From the NCBI GenBank assembly GCA_003149565.1, contig QCWH01000038.1, positions 1 through 40,488 on the forward strand: a stretch of DNA of 40,488 nucleotides, given 5' to 3'. Under the pieces are notes generated by a model. It saw only the letters and a program-made list of their open reading frames with translations, was not told the DNA's origin and searched no databases. The translations under genes were made by a program, and so were the position numbers. Below, piece by piece: positions 34,333 to 40,488 of this stretch. Source of the stretch: Marivita sp. XM-24bin2 (GTDB lineage Bacteria; Pseudomonadota; Alphaproteobacteria; Rhodobacterales; Rhodobacteraceae). Numbering within the stretch: the stretch's first letter is position 1; every line of letters starts with the position of its first letter.

Positions 34333-35595
34333 TTACTTGTAAACGCGCTGGCGCACCTGCTCGAGGCGGGCGAGGATGTCGTCAAGATTGTCCGGAAACA
34401 CCATGAATTCCTGGAAGCCCTGCATCGCCTCGGCCGCCATCTCTGCCGGGAAATCGCGGTCGAAGAACTGCGCCACACCACCCGGGCTGTTCGAGGACAG
34501 CATCGCAAAGCCCTGCTCGAGGAACTTGTCGTCGTCAATCGACGCGGACGCGTTCACCGGAAGCTGGCCAAGGTTCTGGCCGTTATTGATGACGGTTTGT
34601 TCATCCGCCGACACCACAAAGCGCAGGAATTCACGCGCAGCTTCTTTGTTGTTGGCATTGGCTGGAATGTGGAACGTGTCGGTCGGCGCGTCTTCTGCCA
34701 ATGCAACACCTTCAGTGATTGGCGGGAACTGGTAGAAGTCGAGCTGATCGTCGCTGAGGCCCGCTTCGCGCAGCGGGGCCACGGCGAAGTTGCCCATGAG
34801 GTAAGCTGCTGCATCACCGTTCACCATGAAGGGCAGCGCTTCCTGCCAGGAGTAGTTCTGGTGGTTGTCGACATAGGCGCCCATGTCAATCAGCTCGCGC
34901 CAGTTGGCGAAGGTTTCACGCACGCGGTCATCCGTCCACGGCACCTCGCCTGCGGCCATTTCCATATGGAAATCATAGCCATGCGTGCGCAAGTTCAAGT
35001 AATCGAACCAGCCGCCTGCAGTCCAGAGGAACTTGGTGCCGATCGTGTAGCACTTCACGCCATTGTCGAGCAGAGTCTGGCAGTTCGACTTCATCTCGTC
35101 GAAGGTAGCGGGTTCGCTCAGACCGTACTGATCGTAGAGGTCTTTGCGGTAATAGATGCCCCACTGATAGTAGGTATAGGGCACGCCCCACTGCTTGCCG
35201 TCGATGGTCATCGCACCCTTGGTGGAGGCGAGGTTTTCCGCAATCTCAGGTTCCATCCAAAGGTCGGACACGTCCTCAAACAGACCCGCCTCGACATAGG
35301 GACGCATGCGGTTAGCGGCATACCATGTCGCGACATCCGGAGCGTCGGCTGTCAGGAAGTTGCGGATCTGAGTTTTGTAGGCTTCGCGGTCGATCACCGT
35401 GGTTTCGATGTTCAGATCCGGGTGCATTTCGCCAAAGCGTTCGATCATCGCTTCCATCGTCGCGCGCGGTGCCGGGTTCGATGTGTCGAGGAAAATCTTC
35501 AGATCGCCGCTGAGCGAATGGCTTCCTGCAAATGCCGTCGAGGCTGCAATTGCAGCCGTCAGCGCCAATGCTGACGCTTTCAATGTGGAACGCAT
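34333..35595 (-). CDS. Galactoside ABC transporter periplasmic binding protein
   Basis: A 420-residue family-1 extracellular binding protein. The N-terminal MRSTLKASALALTAAIAAST followed by AFAGS is a Sec signal peptide with cleavage after AFA. The mature segment shows LKIFLDTSNPAPRATMEAMI, YTYYQWGIYYRKDLYDQYGL and FMVNGDAAAYLMGNFAVAPL, the pattern of sugar-binding proteins of the MalE/UgpB class. It is the first gene of the galactoside operon. GGGAGG precedes the start, and a -35/-10 pair plus an inverted repeat lie 39-105 bp upstream. The sugar bound is inferred from the downstream enzymes only. Confidence 0.93.
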   Translation of the reverse strand: MRSTLKASALALTAAIAASTAFAGSHSLSGDLKIFLDTSNPAPRATMEAMIERFGEMHPDLNIETTVIDREAYKTQIRNFLTADAPDVATWYAANRMRPYVEAGLFEDVSDLWMEPEIAENLASTKGAMTIDGKQWGVPYTYYQWGIYYRKDLYDQYGLSEPATFDEMKSNCQTLLDNGVKCYTIGTKFLWTAGGWFDYLNLRTHGYDFHMEMAAGEVPWTDDRVRETFANWRELIDMGAYVDNHQNYSWQEALPFMVNGDAAAYLMGNFAVAPLREAGLSDDQLDFYQFPPITEGVALAEDAPTDTFHIPANANNKEAAREFLRFVVSADEQTVINNGQNLGQLPVNASASIDDDKFLEQGFAMLSSNSPGGVAQFFDRDFPAEMAAEAMQGFQEFMVFPDNLDDILARLEQVRQRVYK

Positions 35596-35633
35596 GGTGT
35601 CCTCCCTTATGCTCCCAATTCTGGTGCAATGCT

Positions 35634-35652
35634 GGTTTCATTATTTGAAACC
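35634..35652. promoter_or_regulatory. Palindromic operator between the binding-protein and IclR genes
   Basis: GGTTTCA-TTATT-TGAAACC is a perfect inverted repeat with 7-bp arms. It lies 38 bp upstream of the binding-protein gene and 92 bp upstream of the IclR gene, downstream of the predicted -10, as expected for a repressor site. A weaker related site (TTTTGCATATTGAAAT) follows at about 35656-35671. Confidence 0.65.
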
Positions 35653-35669
35653 TTGTTTTGCATATTGAA

Positions 35670-35700
35670 ATCATAACAGCGACTCGCCTATGGTTGTCAA
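35670..35700 (-). promoter_or_regulatory. Predicted promoter of the galactoside operon
   Basis: On the minus strand TTGACA (35695-35700) is a perfect -35, followed after 19 bp by TATGAT (35670-35675). The spacing is a little long. Transcription would start near 35660, just ahead of the palindrome at 35634-35652. Confidence 0.5.
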
Positions 35701-35744
35701 CAGCCGACAGGGCGCGACCTGCGGTAAAGGGAGGATATCGCGAC

Positions 35745-36584
35745 ATGGCATCGGCCGAACGCAACGACGGCACCGTAGGCAAAGCGCTGTCCGTGCTGGA
35801 TCAGATCGCGTCTTATGGACGCCCCGTTCGCTTTGGTGAGCTTTTGGCGGAGTTGGACATGCCAAAGGCCACGCTCTACCGCTTTGTGCAAACCCTGACC
35901 AATCAGCGCATGCTGCAATACGATCCCGACCGGCAGACCTATGCACCGGGACTGCGGCTGGTGCGGCTGGCCCATGCCGCTTGGGCGCAATCGTCCCTTG
36001 CACCTGTCGCACGCCCTCACATCGACGCCCTGAGCGCCGAGACCGGGGAAACGGTCCATCTGGCGCAGCTCGATCACGCGCAAGTGCTTTATGTCGACAA
36101 ACGCAACGCCCGCGTTCCCATTGAGATGTTCAGTCAGGCCGGCAAGGTTGGACCCGCCTATTGCACCGGGGTCGGCAAGGCGATGCTGGCTTTCCTGCCT
36201 GATGGGGAATTGCAAACCGCCCTCGCCCAGCAGAGCTGGCATCAATTCACCTCCGCGACACATGGCTCAGAGGCCAGCTTGCGGCATGAATTGGCCGAGA
36301 TCCGCGCCGAAGGCCTGAGCTTTGATCGTGAGGAGCACGAAATCGGCATCGTCTGCGTTGCAGTACCAATCCTCAATTCGCAGTCGCGCCCTCTGGGTGC
36401 GCTCTCGGTGACGGGGACGACCCGGCGCACGAACCTCGAAACACTGCGCGCGCTTGGTCCTCGGCTGAAACAAGCCGCCGCTGCGATTGCGCGCGACGCA
36501 GAAAGCTGGCTGTTCCCGCGCACGTCCGCGCAGCCCACCCCCCACAACAACGGAGAGATGTCCCATGTCCGGAGTGACGCTTGA
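35745..36584 (+). CDS. IclR-family transcriptional regulator
   Basis: A 279-residue IclR regulator, probable local controller of the galactoside operon. The N-terminal winged helix-turn-helix (about 8-70) includes VGKALSVLDQIASYGRPVRF and ELLAELDMPKATLYRFVQTL. The effector domain (about 85-260) includes YVDKRNARVPIEMFSQAGKV, PAYCTGVGKAMLAFLPD and SFDREEHEIGIVCVAVPI. Its final 20 bases overlap the ATPase gene, so the two are co-expressed. The start at 35745 has AAGGGAGG 10 bases upstream; an upstream extension to 35658 lacks a site. The effector is probably galactose-derived, by context. Confidence 0.94.
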   Translation: MASAERNDGTVGKALSVLDQIASYGRPVRFGELLAELDMPKATLYRFVQTLTNQRMLQYDPDRQTYAPGLRLVRLAHAAWAQSSLAPVARPHIDALSAETGETVHLAQLDHAQVLYVDKRNARVPIEMFSQAGKVGPAYCTGVGKAMLAFLPDGELQTALAQQSWHQFTSATHGSEASLRHELAEIRAEGLSFDREEHEIGIVCVAVPILNSQSRPLGALSVTGTTRRTNLETLRALGPRLKQAAAAIARDAESWLFPRTSAQPTPHNNGEMSHVRSDA

Positions 36585-37617
36585 CTCTGTCATCAAACGC
36601 TATGGCAACACGCAGGTCATCCACGGGATTGATCTGGAGGTCAACGACGGCGAGTTCTGCGTCTTTGTTGGGCCGTCCGGCTGTGGTAAGTCCACATTGC
36701 TGCGCATGGTGGCCGGTCTTGAAGAGACCACCGAAGGCATCATCCGCATAGGTGCTCGTGATGTGACGCGATTGGACCCGTCAGACCGGGGTGTATCGAT
36801 GGTGTTTCAGACCTATGCGCTCTATCCGCATATGACGGTCGAAGAAAACATGGGGTTCGGCCTCAAGATGACGGGTCATCCCAAGTCAGAGATCAAGGCC
36901 AAGGTCGCCGAGGCAAGCCGTATTCTGAAGTTGGACGAGTACCTCAAACGCAAGCCCAAAGCCCTTTCCGGCGGTCAGCGCCAGCGTGTCGCAATCGGGC
37001 GCGCCATCGTACGTGGGCCGGAGGTTTTCCTTTTTGACGAACCCTTGTCCAATCTCGACGCAGAACTGCGCGTCGAGATGCGGGTCGAAATCGCGCGTCT
37101 GCACAAGGAAATCGGCGCTACTATGATCTACGTGACCCACGATCAAGTTGAGGCCATGACACTTGCCGACAAGATCGTCGTGCTGCGCGCCGGTCGCATC
37201 GAACAGGTGGGGGCACCGATGGAGCTTTACCGCGATCCCGACAACCGCTTTGTTGCCGGGTTCATTGGGTCGCCCTCGATGAATTTCATCAAGGGGGTGG
37301 TCAAAGGCGCCGAGGTGGTCTCGAACGGGCTGGCACATTCGGTGCCCAAGACCGGATCGGCGCAGGACGAGCAAGAGGTTCTGATCGGATTGCGGCCCGA
37401 ACATCTGTCACTGAAGCCGGGCGCATCGCACCGTGTCGATCTTACCGAAAGCCTAGGCGGTGTCTCTTACGCGCATTTGATCGGGCCGGATGGCGAGAAG
37501 ATCATTGTGGAAGAACGCGGCGATCATCGGTCAACTGCCGGAGACAGTGTAGATATCTTGGTCGATCCGGATCATATGTACCTATTCGACGCCAAATCGG
37601 AACTGCGCCTACGCTAG
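36565..37617 (+). CDS. ABC transporter ATPase, probably of the galactoside importer
   Basis: A 350-residue ATPase of the MalK/UgpC group. Walker A is GPSGCGKST (about 38-46), the signature [16 protein letters not shown], Walker [14 protein letters not shown] and the H-loop [11 protein letters not shown]-terminal TOBE domain carries [11 protein letters not shown] and [10 protein letters not shown]. It is about as long as AglK (362) and similar in sequence, but it is placed with the galactoside genes on the opposite strand, overlapping the end of the IclR gene. The start at 36565 has GGAGAG 7 bases upstream. Only one other ATPase is nearby, so this one most likely serves the permeases at 32.3-34.2 kb; sharing of AglK is also possible. 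Confidence 0.93.
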   Translation: MSGVTLDSVIKRYGNTQVIHGIDLEVNDGEFCVFVGPSGCGKSTLLRMVAGLEETTEGIIRIGARDVTRLDPSDRGVSMVFQTYALYPHMTVEENMGFGLKMTGHPKSEIKAKVAEASRILKLDEYLKRKPKALSGGQRQRVAIGRAIVRGPEVFLFDEPLSNLDAELRVEMRVEIARLHKEIGATMIYVTHDQVEAMTLADKIVVLRAGRIEQVGAPMELYRDPDNRFVAGFIGSPSMNFIKGVVKGAEVVSNGLAHSVPKTGSAQDEQEVLIGLRPEHLSLKPGASHRVDLTESLGGVSYAHLIGPDGEKIIVEERGDHRSTAGDSVDILVDPDHMYLFDAKSELRLR

Positions 37618-37624
37618 TTGCGAA

Positions 37625-39208
37625 TTAAGTTTCTGTTTTGTGCGCAGCGGCCTTTTGTGAAGCCTTTTCAGCCTTGCGACGTGCAACAAGATCCCGGGTG
37701 AGCGGAAACTCGGCCAGATCAGACCGCCCCGCCCGGATGACCGCGTCGTATAAAGCATTGACCCGCCTCAAGTCGGGCGGGACAGCACGCGCAGCGGCAA
37801 AAATGCCGCCATCACTGGCCGGTGGGAAATAGATTAGATCGTTCAAGCCCAGGAAATCGCCTTGGCCGTGGGAAAGGAAAAGCTCCTGATACCAGAAGTC
37901 GGGAAAGACCGGTTGTGCTTCATCCGGCAAACTTTCACGCCATGCAGTGAGTTCCTCCATCAGAACCTTCGACAGGCGTGAATCCTCGGTATTCAAACGC
38001 AATCGTCTTAAGGCATGACGCATTGCCTTGCGATACGGCGCGTTGACCGTTGGTGTCCACAAACGGGCAGTCACAACCTCAAGCGCATTGCCGCGTATCC
38101 ACATCTTTCCAAAATCAAGTTTTCGGAAATATCCGTTGCGCCACCAAGTATCGCCCATGGTCTTGAGGCCTGTCGAGATTGCACATCGTACCTGAAAATT
38201 GCGGGACCGCTTTCGATTTGGAAAAAACGACCCATTGGCCGTTGCCGACCGAGGCTGCGCCAAGAAATCAGCGCCAACGCGCTCTGACAACGATTGCGCG
38301 ATCGAGAGATCAAGCTCGGTGATCCAGTTGTCGCTATAACTGTAATACCGGAAAAAGTCGCTGAACCCATCTGGTGCAGAGGCGACCAGCATCCGCGAGT
38401 CCTGCCCTCCACTGATGGCCATATAGCCGCTGTATTTCGCCTGCAGTGCCGAAAGAATAGTGTGCAAGCGATCTACAATGGCCGTCGCCGCCACATCTGG
38501 GTCACTTAGTGCCTCGTCCACAGAAACGTTCGGACGACGCTCTGCGGTGAAAGTTACCAGATCAAGTGCATGATTGCTTAGAAGCTGACGGGCATGCTTG
38601 TCAAAGGTTTGCCCGAAACACGTGGTCTTCAGGCCTGTGCCAACACTGTCCTGCGGCAGGATTTTAGAGAACTCCGGAATGGCGCGGATCTCTGCTGGCA
38701 CTTCAAAGATTGGATTTGGCTCCAGATCCCGCGTCAGGGCCAGAAGCAGACTCGACGCAACCACGCCATTGGCCGGGTCATAGATCGCACCGAGCGCACC
38801 AATCGGATCGAGAAAAAGCCGCGAGACGGTTTTGCCATCGTCCGCGAAAGAGGCAATCACGACGTATCGTCCACTGAGTCCGGACACGAATGTCTCGATA
38901 TGCTCTATCGCATTGCCCGACGCGGGTTTTGCATCAAGCCGAACCTCATTGTCGACAAGCATACCACGCGCATCAACGGCGAAACCCAGAACCCAACCCA
39001 ACTGACGTCCACTCTTCGTCGTCAAACGGGCTACCGGCAAATCCGCACTGTGGTAAAGATAAAATGGGCCGACCTTCAATTGGCGAAATGCGGATAGGTC
39101 GAGAGGCGTTTTCGACAGCACATATTGGTGTCGAAACGCTTCTTCAAAGGTGACATTTGCAGCTTCGGTAAAGACTGACGCCAAGACCCTTTTTGCTGTG
39201 CCTGCCAT
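37625..39208 (-). CDS. Asparagine-synthetase-like protein of unknown function
   Basis: A 527-residue protein with a PP-loop ATP-pyrophosphatase motif AISGGQDSRML (264-274), as in the synthetase domain of AsnB-like proteins. The first 165 residues resemble a degenerate glutamine-amidotransferase domain: GLSGRYVVIASFADDG, then RLFLDPIGALGAIYDPANGV mirrors the RDPxGxxPLY part of AsnB. The N-terminal catalytic Cys2 is missing (MAG at the start), so it should not use glutamine in the usual way. Such proteins often act in amide or ester modification of polysaccharides, lipids or peptides. It follows the PagL-like gene by 18 bp, likely in one transcript. It ends 7 bp from the convergent ATPase gene. 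Confidence 0.75.
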   Translation of the reverse strand: MAGTAKRVLASVFTEAANVTFEEAFRHQYVLSKTPLDLSAFRQLKVGPFYLYHSADLPVARLTTKSGRQLGWVLGFAVDARGMLVDNEVRLDAKPASGNAIEHIETFVSGLSGRYVVIASFADDGKTVSRLFLDPIGALGAIYDPANGVVASSLLLALTRDLEPNPIFEVPAEIRAIPEFSKILPQDSVGTGLKTTCFGQTFDKHARQLLSNHALDLVTFTAERRPNVSVDEALSDPDVAATAIVDRLHTILSALQAKYSGYMAISGGQDSRMLVASAPDGFSDFFRYYSYSDNWITELDLSIAQSLSERVGADFLAQPRSATANGSFFPNRKRSRNFQVRCAISTGLKTMGDTWWRNGYFRKLDFGKMWIRGNALEVVTARLWTPTVNAPYRKAMRHALRRLRLNTEDSRLSKVLMEELTAWRESLPDEAQPVFPDFWYQELFLSHGQGDFLGLNDLIYFPPASDGGIFAAARAVPPDLRRVNALYDAVIRAGRSDLAEFPLTRDLVARRKAEKASQKAAAHKTET

Positions 39209-39226
39209 CCAAACGGCGCCCGGCGG

Positions 39227-39748
39227 TCAGTGGATCGGAATGGAGACTTTAAACTGGACGGTCTCAACACCGGGGTTTTCTTCGTAAATTCCAGCATTTG
39301 ACCGATGATCATAACTCACGGCCATGCGCCACCCGCGCGAGGTTTCATAACCCAATTCCAGCCCGGAGCGGAACGCCACAGTGCCGCCAAGATCAAATCC
39401 ACCATTGTCAAAATACAGCCCCGGCATCGCGTGGAGTTCGGCGTAGGCACCGCTGCGGCCGAATGGTATGGTGTAGGTTGCACCAAATCCGGCCCATGTC
39501 TCGCCCTGCTCACCCAAAGACAAACCGAGCGCCGCTCCAAAAGGCCCACGCATCTGGCCAAGATCATAGCGCAAATAAAGCTCAGCAGCCTCGTCGGCAC
39601 GCCGTTCCAGAACTTGGCCTCCGGACAAAGACAAGCGCGGAACAATGTCCGTCTTGGCCAAACAGCCTTCGGTCGAGCCACAATGGTTCATGCCCATATC
39701 TGTCAAGCCAATGATAAAGAGCAAAGCTGCAAAGGTGCCGTCGGCCAT
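39227..39748 (-). CDS. PagL-type lipid A 3-O-deacylase (acyloxyacyl hydrolase family)
   Basis: A 173-residue outer-membrane beta-barrel enzyme that removes the 3-O-linked acyl chain of lipid A. The C-terminal motif YDHRSNAGIYEENPGVETVQ contains the PagL catalytic pattern. His148, Ser150 and Glu162 have the same spacing as the triad His126, Ser128 and Glu140 of Pseudomonas aeruginosa PagL, and the precursor length is also about 173. Alternating hydrophobic strands (AELYLRYDLG, GAALGLSLGE, GFGATYTIPFG, LELGYETSRGWRMAVSYDH) fit an eight-stranded barrel. The N-terminal stretch (FAALLFIIGLTDMGM) may be a short signal segment. AGGA lies 7 bases before the start. Confidence 0.82.
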   Translation of the reverse strand: MADGTFAALLFIIGLTDMGMNHCGSTEGCLAKTDIVPRLSLSGGQVLERRADEAAELYLRYDLGQMRGPFGAALGLSLGEQGETWAGFGATYTIPFGRSGAYAELHAMPGLYFDNGGFDLGGTVAFRSGLELGYETSRGWRMAVSYDHRSNAGIYEENPGVETVQFKVSIPIH

Positions 39749-40035
39749 AGGATTATCCTGTCTCTCGGGTATGAGGGTCTAGGGATGGGCCAAATCACCC
39801 GGATTGTCCAGTTTTGCAGCGCGCGTGTCGCTCACGAGATGAAGTAATGCCGATCACATTTCAAATGTTCAACTCATTCACGCGCAAATCGAGCCATCTG
39901 GTCGTGGTCGTCTTAGGTGACATACCTTTCTCGCTCTCAATTGGTCGACCGCCGATCTCGGATTACACCCAACCGACCAGCGCCCGTACGACCCCAGAAC
40001 ACCGTTTCCACGTCTGATCTGGGGCCGGTCTACGG
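39749..40035. other. Intergenic stretch of 287 bp
   Basis: No convincing gene. A plus-strand open frame at 39814-40017 (67 codons) has no clear ribosome-binding site or recognisable domain. CCCCAGA (39992-39998) pairs with TCTGGGG (40018-40024) across 19 bases, a weak hairpin just downstream of the LuxR gene. The PagL gene's promoter should lie here. Confidence 0.4.
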
Positions 40036-40488
40036 CTAAATCAGACCCTGCCTTTGCGCAAAAACCAAAGCTTGCGTACGATTTGCGGCCCCAAGCTTTT
40101 TGCAAATCGAGCGCACCCGCATTTTCACAGTTGTCTCAGACAAGCCCAAAATGCGCATGATGTCTTTATTCGACAATCCTTCAGTCAATTTTTTCAAGAC
40201 ATCGAACTCCTTGCAGGAGAGAGAGCATTGCTCCAACGCATCATCCGCAAAAGTCGTAACTTGTTGTTCACTTGGGACATACACCTGCCCGCTCTGGATC
40301 AGTTTCAAAGCGAACATGAGAGACTCGAACGAAAACTGTTTCGGGATCAGCCCTGAGACACCAATATCCAAACAGTTTTGTACGAAAGTGTGTGTTGTTT
40401 CATTGCCAAAAAGGATGACTTTTGCGGGGTCGCATTTCTGAAGCACCGCTTGCACATCCGCAATTTGAACGGGATACGCCAGACTTGT
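40036..40488 (-). CDS. LuxR-type response regulator, C-terminal part (runs off the right edge)
   Basis: At least 150 residues, open to the window edge. The first part (VILFGNETTHTFVQNCLDIG, VSGLIPKQFSFESLMFALKL) resembles the end of a receiver or pseudo-receiver domain. A linker follows (QVYVPSEQQVTTFADDALEQ). The C-terminal LuxR helix-turn-helix is clear: LSCKEFDVLKKLTEGLSNKD, then IMRILGLSETTVKMRVRSIC and KKLGAANRTQALVFA. The start is outside the window; a GTG at 40453-40455 is only an internal candidate. By eye the gene is more AT-rich than its neighbours. Confidence 0.85.
   Translation of the reverse strand, partial: TSLAYPVQIADVQAVLQKCDPAKVILFGNETTHTFVQNCLDIGVSGLIPKQFSFESLMFALKLIQSGQVYVPSEQQVTTFADDALEQCSLSCKEFDVLKKLTEGLSNKDIMRILGLSETTVKMRVRSICKKLGAANRTQALVFAQRQGLI

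Noticed and set aside
34129-35574. Long plus-strand open frame antisense to the galactoside binding-protein gene (481 codons)
   Set aside because: Same reason: high-GC shadow of a clear sugar-binding protein with a signal peptide.
39814-40017. A possible 67-codon gene between the PagL-like gene and the LuxR gene
   Set aside because: No ribosome-binding site or domain and poor composition; more likely untranslated sequence.
1-40488. tRNA, rRNA, CRISPR arrays, transposases or phage genes
   Set aside because: No cloverleaf, repeat-spacer series, transposase motif or integrase was seen while reading both strands; small non-coding RNAs cannot be excluded by eye.

Overview
The window looks like chromosomal DNA of a marine alphaproteobacterium of the family Rhodobacteraceae (Roseobacter group). 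This is inferred from gene content and style: a high-GC genome, a valine-degradation cluster with a LysR regulator, a small DUF1127-type protein, a secreted Hint-domain protein, and an agl-type alpha-glucoside operon like that of Sinorhizobium. No rRNA, tRNA, CRISPR array, insertion sequence or phage gene is visible.

Left part (1-4.2 kb): a partial unknown gene at the edge, a glyceraldehyde-3-phosphate dehydrogenase gene whose promoter overlaps a LacI-type palindrome, a 54-residue DUF1127-like protein, coaD (coenzyme A synthesis), a two-CBS-domain protein and a LysR regulator.

Valine block (4.2-11.2 kb): mmsA runs divergently from the LysR gene, across an intergenic region holding two TTGCA-type repeats 42 bp apart. 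After a strong terminator come two tandem 143-residue paralogues and a YbdK-type carboxylate-amine ligase. Isobutyryl-CoA dehydrogenase, 3-hydroxyisobutyryl-CoA hydrolase and mmsB follow. With mmsA these cover isobutyryl-CoA to propionyl-CoA.

Middle (11.3-15.8 kb): a choice-of-anchor-L/Hint protein converges on uvrA.

Alpha-glucoside block (15.9-26.0 kb): aglE-aglF-aglG-aglA-aglK on the minus strand (binding protein, two permeases, GH13 glucosidase, ATPase). Divergent from it are aglR (LacI family), a GH1 beta-glucosidase and glucokinase. Two near-identical palindromes with core CAAAGCGCTTTG lie in the intergenic region, one beside each gene. The block imports glucosides, hydrolyses them inside the cell and phosphorylates the glucose.

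Galactoside block (25.9-37.6 kb): a tightly packed minus-strand operon encodes a binding protein, two permeases, GH4 alpha-galactosidase, an SDR (probable galactose dehydrogenase), KDGal kinase, KDPGal aldolase, an SMP-30 lactonase and a GH42 beta-galactosidase. A divergent IclR regulator overlaps the ATPase gene. The enzymes form a De Ley-Doudoroff route from galactosides to pyruvate and glyceraldehyde-3-phosphate, except that galactonate dehydratase is absent. The SDR has Asn where the catalytic Lys is expected. Having both alpha- and beta-galactosidase behind one importer suggests a mixed alpha/beta galactoside, for example the head group of a plastid galactolipid; this is a hypothesis.

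Right end (37.6-40.5 kb): an asparagine-synthetase-like protein of unknown role, a PagL-type lipid A 3-O-deacylase whose catalytic-residue spacing matches PagL, and the C-terminal part of a LuxR-type response regulator running off the window.
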